From positions 12,660,891 to 12,724,890 of the forward strand of contig NW_022145615.1 of NCBI RefSeq assembly GCF_000002235.5: a stretch of DNA of 64,000 nucleotides. Reading direction: 5' to 3'. Shown piece after piece: positions 35,473 through 49,700 of this stretch. Position numbers and translations under genes: made by a program. Each line of letters begins with the position of its first letter. The first letter of the stretch is position 1. The notes below the pieces were generated by a model. It was not told where the DNA came from, did not search any database, and saw only the letters and a program-made list of their open reading frames with translations. The DNA is from Strongylocentrotus purpuratus. Lineage: Eukaryota > Echinodermata > Echinoidea > Camarodonta > Strongylocentrotidae.

Positions 35473-35605
35473 TGGGGCGCGAGATGGAAAATAGTTGAAT
35501 GAATAAATGAGTGAATGAATAGACGAATCAATCAATCAAACTAAGAAAGAGATCGATTAAATCAAGAAAGAGCGATAGAAAGAAGGAAAGATAACATGAA
35601 ACAAA

Positions 35606-36022
35606 ACATGACCGCAACTACTGTCGTAAAAAGGCAACTTGATTAATCTTATCCTAGTTATGCGTCACCTATTAGAATGTGTGAACATGGCAATGACGCG
35701 TTATGTAACTCCGAACATGATTTCTTCCGATGTAATTATAAAAGCGTCGAAACATGATCGCAACTACCTGTACTTCCGTAAAAGGCAATCTGAATAGTTT
35801 TATGTGTCACCACTAAGAATGTGTGAACATGTCAATGACGCGTTATGTAACTCCGAACATGATTTCTTCCGATGTAAATATAAAAGCGTCAAAAGATGAT
35901 TGCAACTACTTCCGTAAAAGGCATTTGAATAGTCTGATGCGTCATCTATTAGAAGGTGTGAAAATGGCAATGACGCGTTACGTAATCGGAACATGATTTC
36001 TCATGATATGATTAGAACAGCG
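35606..36022 (+). repeat. Three tandem ~140-bp units
   Basis: Units start near 35606, 35752 and 35894 (146, 142 and about 128 bp). Each contains acatgat-cgcaactac, aatgacgcgttatgtaa and gatttcttccgatg. Units 1 and 2 also carry tataaaagcgtc. The third is more diverged. No coding frame spans the units. Confidence 0.85.
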
Positions 36023-37156
36023 TTCTGAAATTGCACTTACTGGTTGATGATTCGTTGTTACTTGTTTTGATCGTAATAAAAGAAAGAAATAAAAAAAATG
36101 AAGAAAACAAAAGTAGAAAAAAAAAGGATAAGGAAGGAGGGAGGAGCGTTCAAGAAGAGGGGGGGGGGGGGGTCTAATTTTTGAAAAATGATTTACAGTG
36201 TTGGGGCCATATCGAAATATTACAATTCTCAACAACTTTCAAAGCTATCTAAAATGTGTCAAGTTTATTCGCTTCCATATCGCATCACACCCAAAATTGA
36301 TAATCATGGCAAAGCATATCCAGATAGGCAGCTGAAGGGGGCGCATAGTATCTGTAATAGTTTTAAGACTATCCGATTCTTAGTCTTGGGTGATATTGGA
36401 GGAATGGCAATAATTGATGTTCTTCTCCATAGATTTAACTGATGGCGCTATTCACTTGACAACAGGGTACCTTATAAAGCTACTCTGGACACGGGTTTTT
36501 CCAAACAATTTTTTCTCCTCGCAGCTCAGATTACTAGTCTATATTTGATGTTGATGATACATGTAATATATACCTCTGCATTTTCGATTATGGTTCTTTT
36601 CAATATTATTTTATATTTAAGAGAAAACTGTCTTTCGTTAATTAGATTTTTAACGTTATAATATATATTTTTTCCCTAGCAAGATAATAGACCTAATGTT
36701 TTACGGTCGGACTCCTAGAAATCCCTGTCAGGCTGTCACCGATATTATTATTTGGTTTTGAATTATATCCTCACTTGAATGCTTGCCTTTTGAACCCAAA
36801 TCAAAAGATCAAATAGGGTTCAACTACTAGAGATATGTAGACTTTCACGTATTCCTAAAATCCTTTACCAGCTGAACTCCGCTTTACATTTAACCACAGA
36901 CCCGTTTTTGTAGCCGTGTCAGTAAACCCTGAATTGCGATGATTCATCATAAAGATCAATAACAACATTTTCATCATCACACCCCTTCAGACTCGGTTTA
37001 AATCCCAGCTTTAAAGTTAAAGTTAAACCTACAGTGAAGAAAAACAGATGAACCCCACATGAAGAGGCACATCCCGCACAGGCAGCCTTTAGGGGTAGGG
37101 TGGTGGAGGTAGTCAACCTTCCCGTGTCCCCTTGAAACACAAGTGGAATATAACTC
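36023..37156. other. No gene supported
   Basis: It holds a poly-G run at 36159-36173. An 84-codon plus-strand frame at 36188-36442 includes FLVLGDIGG, faintly like metallophosphatases, but has no continuation; see rejected items. Confidence 0.4.
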
Positions 37157-37303
37157 CAGGGGGTGTTTCACAAAGCCTTTTTTCAATGACAAATGACAAA
37201 AACCAGTGACATATCTACTGATAACCACTCAGAAGCAAGGATTTCAGTATAACAAAAAACTGTCATTTGTCTCTGATGACAAGTTTTGTGAAACGGGGCC
37301 CAG
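37157..37303. mobile_element. Short MITE with GTTTCACAAA ends, copy 1
   Basis: Left CCAGGGGGTGTTTCACAAAG and right TTTTGTGAAACGGGGCCCAG are inverted. Inner acaaatgacaaaaaccagtg and caagg-atttcag are shared with 52301-52448 in opposite orientation. The termini resemble those of the 5735 and 7282 elements, so they may be recognised by the same enzyme. Confidence 0.7.
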
Positions 37304-38979
37304 GTATGTGTTACCCCGTTTGACGTGAAGACCTTTTTTTAAAGGGGGGGGGGGGAGTATTGTGCCCTCTCTTTACAAATCCTAGATGCGCGCCTGTATC
37401 CAATGCTGGCGTATGCCATCTAGGCTAAGAAATATGAATAAACCTTTCTTTCGAGCAGGAGCTCATTTTGGGAGAAAATAAGAGTACATACAGATACAAA
37501 TACGACTAACAATTTCATTGGATCCCGTTCGTATAGAAGGAGTAAAACAAGGTAGAAGTGTGCATGCGACAGGGGAAACTTAACATTCCTGTCCTCAGGA
37601 ACCCCGTTCATGTTCGGTCAACTAATTTCCTTGTCAGCCCCCAAACCACACACAAAAACATGCACTTTTAAGTCGTGTCATGGAGAGTTCGAGGAATGAC
37701 TAATGTGTCATTCGATGGGCGTCGCTTGACGAGGGAGGGCTGGCTATCGGCATCTTTTCTCAAACACTCTTTCATTCTTATCTCTCCCCCGCATTTACAT
37801 CTTCTACTTGAAGTACGTTTTTAAAATATTAAAGAGGAGATCAAACCATTTCGCAGACCCTATAGTCAGCAAGCGTCCAAGTACAGCATGACACCCCCTA
37901 GTGCCTAGACCTCCAACCAAACTCGTCAACAAGAAAGAGTTCAGCTGGTCTTCTATGAAGTACAAACTGATCAATTCTGATTAGGGAATTCGAACCTGAA
38001 AGCAACTTTGTTAAATTAAAAGTGAGAAGAAAAAAAAAGGGAGACATTGATCAGTGAAGGTTTGAGGAAAATCTGTTAAATATTAAGAAAGTTTTTTAAT
38101 TTATCAAAAGTTGTACTCGATCAAACACAAATTGGTAACTCAACTGCTTCTATTTAAACCAAGTTAATATCAGTATGGACTGTCCCTTTTAAGACCTCAG
38201 TCAGTCCCTGCTACATGGGTAATTGTCTGCTGATTTATGTGTATGTTTACATATTGTCCATTGTTATTAATGAATACTTGGAATGTATGATTCCAAGTAC
38301 CTACTCGGATTAGTAAAGATTTTATTTTTGAAATTATGGTAAAAACATATAAATTATAAAATGATAGTAAAAGCAAAGCAGATAACTTATGAAAGCCTAC
38401 AAAAAATAATTGAAAATCATGAAGGACTCGGATGACGGGCATGCTATAGCAAGTTCAATTTCATAATTTATTGAGATCTTTGAATATGTATAATATAAAA
38501 ACTATATTCATATACATAACAATTCAAAGAATTACATATATGACAAATTCAATTCATTATAAAAATTGAAACTATTGATTGCACTTGATAATTACATTTG
38601 ATCAAATGATAATCCCTGAATACAAACACTAACAGGCATTTCATTTTACTTAAAAAGTGGAAGAAGACATGTATTTTCATTCTAAACAATTGGCATTACA
38701 ATACGTTTTCTACACACAAGTCATGAAGAACATACCCGCATGATAAATAATTGAACAAATTACGGCTTACCCCAACGCAGTGAGGGCACTGTTTTGTTTT
38801 GAAATGCATGCAGCAAATTCTGTTTTTCTTGCATAGTGTTTTCTCCAATATTTGTAACCTTTTCTTCTGGCAACCCAGAGATAATGCTGTGACAGCTTTC
38901 TCGAATTGTACATTATTATTTGATCATCTTTTGAAGTTTGTTGAGCTTGTACATGTAGTACTTAGTACTGATGTGTACA
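37304..38979. other. No gene seen; possible further TTAA element
   Basis: TTAAAGAGGAGATC at 37829 and CCCTTTTAA ending at 38192 could bound a weak TTAA element, but inner end similarity is poor. A poly-G patch is at 37344-37355. No exon recognised. Confidence 0.35.
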
Positions 38980-39501
38980 TTAAAGGAGCTACACAAAGAA
39001 AATTTACTAACAACTGATAATTAGAACAAATTACATATGGATGGAAAGATTTTCTCTTGAAAAACACGAATAATTTGCTGAGAAATCATATAGATATCAT
39101 GGAAAGGCGTAAAATGCAATTTTTTGAAGACCCTTCTTAGACCCCCAAGCGCCCCCGAACGTAAGCCAAACACACGAGCGTAGCGAGCTCTGAATAGTGA
39201 CGTCACACCCTGGACAAACAGCTCGGTACCGGCCGCATACCGGAGTCGCGCATGTATTAGTCTGCAGCTAGCCAGCCGTGTCCCGTGTGTGATGTCACAA
39301 ATATTGACGCTCTACAAAGGACCGCTGAAGGCAGAAAATCTGGATCTCAAAACTAACATTTTTGAGAGTTGATTACTGCAGGCCTGAAACATATTTTGAA
39401 AAGGAGAGTTGTTGTATTTGATCAGTAAAGCTTCCCCTTCGCAATGATATGAGTTTTGCATCAATTCAAAACACTTTTGATTCTTTGTGTGTCTACTTTA
39501 A
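38980..39501. mobile_element. TTAA-flanked MITE (piggyBac-like)
   Basis: The left TTAAAGGAGCTACACAAAG and the reverse complement of the right end TTAAAGTAGACACACAAAG agree at about 15 of 19. TTAA lies at both extremes. The interior has a GC-rich block (39140-39310) and no supported coding frame. Confidence 0.65.
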
Positions 39502-40064
39502 AATAAGTCAACATAGCTAGGTAAAAAGGCTGAGGATATAGCTCTCTGACTAATATCTCACTTACAACAATTACAAAAAGTAGTGATCCAATGATGGGTT
39601 TTGATATTTTAAAATTAAATTCTTGATGTAGCACATGATATTAAAATGAGACAATAGCAAATGAAAAAAAGAAGGATGGGGCTCACAGATATCTAGAAAA
39701 TACAACATACTATCAAGAAGGTTCCATCTAAAAATATTGTACTGTATCATTGCCAAACAAATTTAGCATCTACAGATCTTGTGAATAAAATACTATACTT
39801 ACATGTATAAATTGACACTGGTGACCTTTGACCTAATAAGCCCCAAGTCTCAACAGTTGATAACATGGTGTACTGCAAGTAAGTTCTGGTAATTCAGAGT
39901 GGTTCCCAAGTTCTATAGTGATTTTAGTAGTAATATAAGTACTGGGTACTGAGAAAGAATTTGATATAACCTATCTTTGGTAACTTTGTATCCATGAAGT
40001 ATGACATAGTTATTGCAATATTCTAATTTACTAAGTCTAGGAGAATTTCGAATTTGTTTTTTGG

Positions 40065-40070
40065 TTTATT
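40065..40070 (-). terminator. Candidate NUDT12 polyadenylation signal AATAAA
   Basis: Reads AATAAA on the minus strand about 430 bases after the NUDT12 stop codon. This is position and motif only; other weaker variants exist. Confidence 0.25.
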
Positions 40071-40109
40071 GTTTTTTCTTTCTTATGTCTGTTACATGTA
40101 CTTTTCTCT

Positions 40110-40159
40110 AAGCGCCATGAGCACCGAAAGGTGGACATGTGCGCTATACAAGAAGCCAC

Positions 40160-40196
<37 letters not shown>
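40110..40196 (+). repeat. Retroposon tail with (ATT)n
   Basis: A gcgctatacaagaagccact segment followed by about 11 ATT units resembles the conserved 3' end of a SINE. The analogous wording cgctctagccgctatat occurs at 53950. Confidence 0.5.
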
Positions 40197-40499
40197 ATAC
40201 AGACAGACTGAACTTTTCCATCTAGTACTTATTAGAGGAAAATGGAAGAATGAACAGAAAATCAAATCAATCTTTATGAGTGCAAGATGAAAAGCTTCAG
40301 TATGCCTGTACTACTCGATAAAGCATACTAGCACTGAATCAAAAGGTTCTGCACTCATTTCTATGACTGTATGTATTTAAAGCTATTCAAAGATCTAATG
40401 ATTCTTGAGATATCATAACAAGCTAGTGGGGTACACAGATGGACAAACAAATACTTATTCAAAGATATTCTATTTCTTGTAGAGGAATGTAGGAATTGA

Positions 40500-43924
<3,425 letters not shown>

Positions 43925-44856
43925 TATTCTGACTGAAATTCTAAACTTAGAACTACCGGTACACCTTACAAAATAGTATTAATAATGGATTTCGGGAAGA
44001 GTGTTGTTGAATTGGATGGTGTTAGGTAAATCAGCTGATAAGGCGCTTAGACTTTTCGCATTCGTCTATTAGAAAATAACTAAAAAGAGCGCATGTGTCC
44101 TCCTAACTTACGGTCAAATATAATACAAAACGACTGGATTTTCTCTCGTACCACATGTCTGAACATAGAATCCTAGTCGTCTGAATACTCATATACGGTG
44201 TCCACAAACTAGAAAATAACAAATAAATATAAGCGTTCGGAGACACAAGAGGCAGTGGAGAGTCCGGGGGGGGGGGGGGGGGAGGGGGAGGTGGACAGGT
44301 TCCTTTTTTATTTATAAAAAACTTTAAATTACTGTTTACTGTGTCCGTGAATCTTGGTCTGATCAAGAGTTGGATAGAAGTTGAGAGACTGAACCTAAAA
44401 TAGCTAGCTCGCTCGATTAGGCTCTTTCATGAATTAGAAAATTAGAAAATATTTTGAGAGTGTTGGAAATGTGCCAACACGACTATGATCATTTTTGTTT
44501 TGTTAGGTATTTTCTTAAATATCTAAAATACTAGTTTCGTCATAATTTTTTTTTTCTGCGGGCAAAGTTTTCGGTCGTGATGATTACAATCGTGTATGGA
44601 AATCATTGTGCACTACATTATTGCTTTAATTATTTGTATATAATGTATGGATATACTGTTTTGAAAATAAAGAACCCTGTGGAAGGGAAAAACAAATTTC
44701 ATGGATTAATCAAAGGTTCAAAAATGAGATTAAAAAAAAAGAAGAAAAAAAAAGGCATTCATTCTTTGTACACTGGATCTTGGCCCTATGATTAAATCTA
44801 TAAGGAACTTGTAGGCATGTGCCCCGACGGACGGTGAACATTTTCAAACTTTAGCC

Positions 44857-44960
44857 CAGGGGCGGTGGACCGTGGGGGGCACCAACAAAAAGGGCACTCT
44901 CTGGAAAAAAAAGGGGCACCTACAAAGCCAAAGGGAAACTTCAAAGTGAACATACACCAT
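44857..44960 (+). mobile_element. hAT-type terminus with ggggcac units, truncated
   Basis: It begins CAGGGGCGGTGGACCG, a typical hAT left end, and continues with gggcac repeats like the 1-915 minisatellite. No right end is present. Confidence 0.45.
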
Positions 44961-45000
44961 TTTTAGATTACACTGTCAAGATTGTGATAACACAACCAAG

Positions 45001-45211
45001 CAGTGGCGTATGCAGGATTTTTTCAAGGGGGGGGGGGGGGTTTTAAAATCGGGTCCAAAATTTCGCAACGACTCAGGAAAATTGGAAAATTGCGCCGGCC
45101 AAAAATTCGCTCAGTGGGGGGGGGGGGGGGGGGGTAAGCGGACACTTTTTTTTTTTTTAGGGAGTCCCAAAAAAAATCGCAACGACTCAGCCAGCCGAAA
45201 AGTCGCTCAGT

Positions 45212-45243
<32 letters not shown>

Positions 45244-45332
45244 AAGAGGACATTTTTTTTTTTTTGAAAATTTGACATTTTGCTCTGTTGGGGGGGGGGT
45301 AAGGTCACCTTTCTTAGGTCAGCCATGGAGGT

Positions 45333-45403
<71 letters not shown>

Positions 45404-45505
45404 AAAGGGGGAGGGGTTTTAGGTTTTTTTTAGGGGGGTTTACACATGTAAAAATACCAAAGGGGGGTGTTTAACCCCCCAAACACCCCCCTGCGTACGC
45501 GCCTG
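45001..45505. mobile_element. Non-autonomous hAT element, CAGTGGCG family, copy 2
   Basis: Left CAGTGGCGTATGCAG and right CTGCGTACGCGCCTG are inverted. Flanks CAACCAAG (44993-45000) and CTACCAAG (45506-45513) differ at one base. It shares aatttcgcaacgactcag and aggtcacctttcttaggtca with copy 1. It contains poly-G runs up to about 30 and a run of about 33 T facing a run of about 30 A at 45335-45400. Confidence 0.82.
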
Positions 45506-45635
45506 CTACCAAGGATGACATCAATATTTGTTTCTCTCTTTATGTGGTACACAATGTAAAAAATACTGCTATACTTTGCAGTTGGGTTTGATGGTCTGAA
45601 TATCAATTTTTGAACGAGCGAAGCTAGCGAGCAAA

Positions 45636-46000
45636 AGGGGGCAATAGTTACAAAGGAAAACTGTCGAAGTAAAATGTGCAACTGTCAGATTTGAATAGGG
45701 TAATTATCAGAGGTGAAGGGGGCACTTCTCAGAGGTGGTAAGGCGTACTTTTCGTACCTGAAATGGGGCACCAGAGAAAAAAGGACACTTATGGAAATGA
45801 CGGTGAACATGCATTTATTGCAAAGGAAAAGGGGAAGTTGTCGCAGGAAAAGAGGCACTTATCAGATTTTATATTGGCATTTATCAGAGGTGAAAAGAGA
45901 TATTTATGAGACTGAGTGAAATATGGGGGGGGGGGTGCACTTTTCAAAAGATAAAGGAGCACCTATTAGAAGGGGCAGTTCTTACAAAGGAAAAGGGGCG
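45636..46000 (+). repeat. ggggcacttatca minisatellite, second block
   Basis: Same unit as 1-915, including a longer shared stretch (gaatagggtaattatcag then aggtgaagggggcactt) that matches about 580-620. Ends near 46000. Confidence 0.8.
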
Positions 46001-46086
46001 CATCTGCTTTAGCTTAGTATATTTCGAATTAATTAATGGTAATGTAGGTCAAAGGGGCTCTCTATTCAAAGCCGAACAATATAAGG

Positions 46087-46381
46087 CCATTTTCGTAATG
46101 TAACCAAATTTAATGCATAAGTCTTTGCGAAGTGGCTCAATACAAATTATTTCATTCATCTGCTACAAATAATTGTATCTCAATAGACATTATTCAAACT
46201 GCATACATTAGTTGTTGACAGGTTGGACAACCATTATGACTTGACCTACCTAGTAACACTTGATATATGCATTGCATTCTGACTATTGAATTACTATATT
46301 CTTATCAGGTGAATGAAATAATTTGTATTGAGGCACTTCACAAACACTTGTGCATTAAATTTGGTTACATTACGAAAATGG
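46087..46381. mobile_element. MITE with ~79-bp TIRs upstream of POLR3C
   Basis: The left arm (46087-46166) starts CCATTTTCGTAATGTAACC and the right arm (46302-46381) is its near-perfect inverse, with pairing through aatacaaattatttcattca. The loop is about 135 bp. It lies about 350 bp before the POLR3C start codon. No coding content. Confidence 0.85.
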
Positions 46382-46730
46382 TCTATTAAAGTACAACTTA
46401 CGTTGTGGACTTGTGGTATTGATCGGTTTTATACTAATTACAAATAACCTTTTTTCTTCTTCGAATCTTACGATTGAACCTCAAAATGAAATAAAATTCA
46501 TATATTTAAAATATTTTTCAAAATAAAATGCATTTAGAAATATAAAGTGCTTAATCCACGTTTTCAAATCGGTACAAATTGAACAATACATGCACTCAAT
46601 TTACACAGGCTTGGCGCACATAATTATTATCACATGTATTTTTCATTTATCGTTTGTCCGTTCATACATATAATAAAGACGTTAATACGATTTGCGTAAA
46701 AAAAAAAAATCATTGAAAGTCTCAGCAATA

Positions 46731-49700
46731 ATGTCGTCTCTTCAACTAAAGTTGGTTTCTCTCCTAGTTCAAGAGCATTTCGGAGATGTTGTGGAGAAAA
46801 TTTGCACACATCTCCTTAAAAATGGATCGAATAATTTCCGGAGTGTAGTGTCTACCGTAAAGGAAAAGCCAGAACAGGTACATGGTCGGTGGGCTGTTGG
46901 TGGGCTTTATTAGTATAGATCTAGGTCTAGTCCCACGTATAATTTTTTTTGTTAGTGAAGGTTTAAAAAAAAAAGGGGGGGGGGGCCGGGGAGCATGCTG
47001 CAGCTGTTAGGCCCTAATTGTGTGGGAGGCAGGGCAGTGAGGCACCCCTTCTTATTCATGAGGTCCTGAATAGGATCCCATGGCTCAACCCAAGAAATAG
47101 CTAGTTATTCTGAGCTGAGACTGAGAGTGAGAAGTGAGAGTCTGAGGGCGCGTTCATGCTTGATTTTGACGGCCAGAATCAGGCATCTGTTACGCGTTTA
47201 GTTTAAATAGGCAAATTCATGCAAAAAAATATATTAAAAAAATTGACTTGAAAACACATCAGACAATTAGTCTGAACCGAGTCAGGAGCAGATTTGAAGA
47301 AATTATATTTTTAAATGTTGTAAAACCAAAGATTTAAGAAGAAAACTGACCAAGTATCTGTACTAAAAATCGTACATGTAAAATTGGTCGTACACGTTCG
47401 ACAGCTGAAAATGACACGCACGGTTGCGTTACGTGCGTTCTCGAATCCAAAATCATACCTCACACACACTCTCGCCATACCGCGAATGGTCCGTCATGGG
47501 GAGCTAGCCGGCTGAGAGTTTGCAGCGATACCAACGCAGCTTCGGAGCTCCGCAGCGCGCCATTTTAGCGGGACTCGGAAAGGTTCGTGGTGGGAAGGCA
47601 GCGGCCTAGCTTTTTTCCCAAACAACGCTAGATCGGCTGCTGGCAAAATGAAAATAACTACGATCGAGAACATCGTCGGTTTCTTAACTTTTCAGTGAGA
47701 ACATTCTGAATTCTAAGTGAGACTATATAAATAATAAATTAAATCGACAAAGAAACCTCGGTAGAACTCTTATAACTGTACAAAAGCTTGTTTATTTCTT
47801 CATTTGACATTTTGTTTTCGATCATTTTTTCGTGCGCGAGTCAATGCAAACTATGTATTACCAAACTTTCAACACGCAAGGAGCGGGGAACACTCGCGGA
47901 CCTCGTATCAAATTCGTTGCAAAAAAAAAAATTCAAGGGTGATTTTGAAGCAGTGAAGAATATTGGCGCTGCAATGCGCAGAAATACACTTGAAAGAAAC
48001 TTAAAAAATCATACCTGAATTTTCAGAAAATCGTATTTGTATTAGTGTACCTAGATGTGACTTGTTTATAACTCAGATTTTATGAAGATTTGTCGGGAAA
48101 AAATGTCAATTTTTTCAGTTTGGTGGTCATTTCTAGGCTAATATTTAAAAGTTACTTCAGTAATGGTCCTGATGTTTCTTTTATCATACTCGCATGCTAT
48201 TTCTACATAGATTAAACATAGGATGGTTGAGGGTAAGACCGGATAACATTATAAAAAAGATATATCCCTCCAACCTCCCATATCCAAGTTTTGGGCTGAT
48301 TATTGCCGACCCACCGCAGCAAGGCCATTCACATTTTCGTACGCGACCGAAGCGCCCTCTAGTGCCCCATGAATGTGCCTAGTTTAAAACACGATTGCGT
48401 TCATGCTCACTTTTGTAGAATCACCGAAAAACGGCGATCACGATCGCCGATCGTAAACTCACAAAAAGATGCGTTTACAATTTGTACATGCGTTTAAATG
48501 GGGTCAACGCACTGACCTCTAGTGGGTCTACGTAGCATGCACAGTGAAGGTTTGCGAATCCAGCTGGAAGACCAATTAAGGCCACACACTGAGAATTGCC
48601 TGGGGGAGCCAGAGAAGTAAGCATGAACAGTACATCGTGGAACTGCGATCACGATGAGCGTTTACGATGAGCGTTTCAGATCGCTCATTCTGCCTTCAAA
48701 ATTTAAGCATGAACGCAGCCTGAGACTGAATGAGATCAGTGTCTGTCATAGACCGAATTTTCTGTCTCTTTCGTTCGTTAGCCTCTTATTGGGGTAGGGT
48801 CGGCTGGCTCTCTCTTTAGAGACGGAAACCGTCTATACACATTTCCTTGATAACGCCACGGCCATTTCAGGTCGTAGCGGTTTGCCCCCAAAATCCCCCA
48901 AAATGTCATTTTACCTCGTGTATATTCAAATGTAAATTAGGCCTAGGCTATAATACATCGGTTCCACTTACTAACTTGATTGAAATAATCCGTTTAATGG
49001 TCCCTTTTAAGGAAATTATGGGTCAAAATCGACATTCATGTTGAAAATCTTGCAAGCCGTGTTAAACTCTCGCTGCCGGAGTCATCTAAATCAATCTCAT
49101 CCCTTCTAGTCTACGCCGAAGGCAAAAATGATTATGAAGGAAAAACTGTGATAACGCCATTACGAACGTGTAGATGGCGCACAGTTTTTCCTTCATAATC
49201 ATTTTGCCTTCGGCGTAGACTAGAAGGGATGAGATTGATTTAGATGACTCCGGCAGCGAGAGTTTAACACGGCTTGCAAGATTTTCAACATGGATGTCGA
49301 TTTTGACCCATAATTTCCTTAAAAGGGACCATTAAACGGATTATTTCAATCAAGTTAGTAAGTGGAACCGATGTATTATAGCCTAGGCCTAATTTACATT
49401 TGAATATACACGAGGTAAAATGACATTTTGGGGGATTTTGGGGGCAAAACGCTACGACCTGAAATGGCCGTGGCGTTATCAAGGGAATGTGTATGGACGG
49501 TTTCCGTCTCTAAAGAGAGAGCCGGCCGACCCTACCCCAATAAGAGGCTAACGAACGAAAGAGACGGAAAATTCGGTCTATGTCTGTCAATGCAATGACT
49601 GAATGAGACGACTAAGTCTAAGTGAGAGACAGAGATGTATTCTTGTACAAAGTTGTAGTAAAATTGAAACTAGTATTCTTGTGGTATTCTTGCCCATTAA

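Larger units (their letters stand above)
39502..40499. other. NUDT12 3' flank and possible 3' UTR
   Basis: It contains a SINE/LINE-type tail at 40110-40196 (agcgccatgagcac followed by gcgctatacaag and an ATT run). The remainder of the stretch may be the NUDT12 3' untranslated region on the minus strand. Confidence 0.4.
43925..46730. other. Divergent NUDT12-POLR3C intergenic region
   Basis: It must hold both promoters, but I see no clear TATA or CpG island at either start. ATCATT-rich sequence lies instead inside NUDT12 intron 1. Most of the region is occupied by the repeats listed separately at 44857, 45001, 45636 and 46087, plus a poly-G run at 44264-44282. Confidence 0.5.

Noticed and set aside
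36188..36442. 84-codon frame with FLVLGDIGG resembling a purple acid phosphatase motif
   Set aside because: The canonical motif is GDWGG, no further conserved blocks or neighbouring exons follow, and splice signals are not convincing.
37829..38192. Additional TTAA MITE
   Set aside because: TTAA extremes are present, but inner terminal similarity is too weak to call.
48847..49482. Two nearly identical 65-codon frames on opposite strands
   Set aside because: They are mirror images produced by the palindrome.
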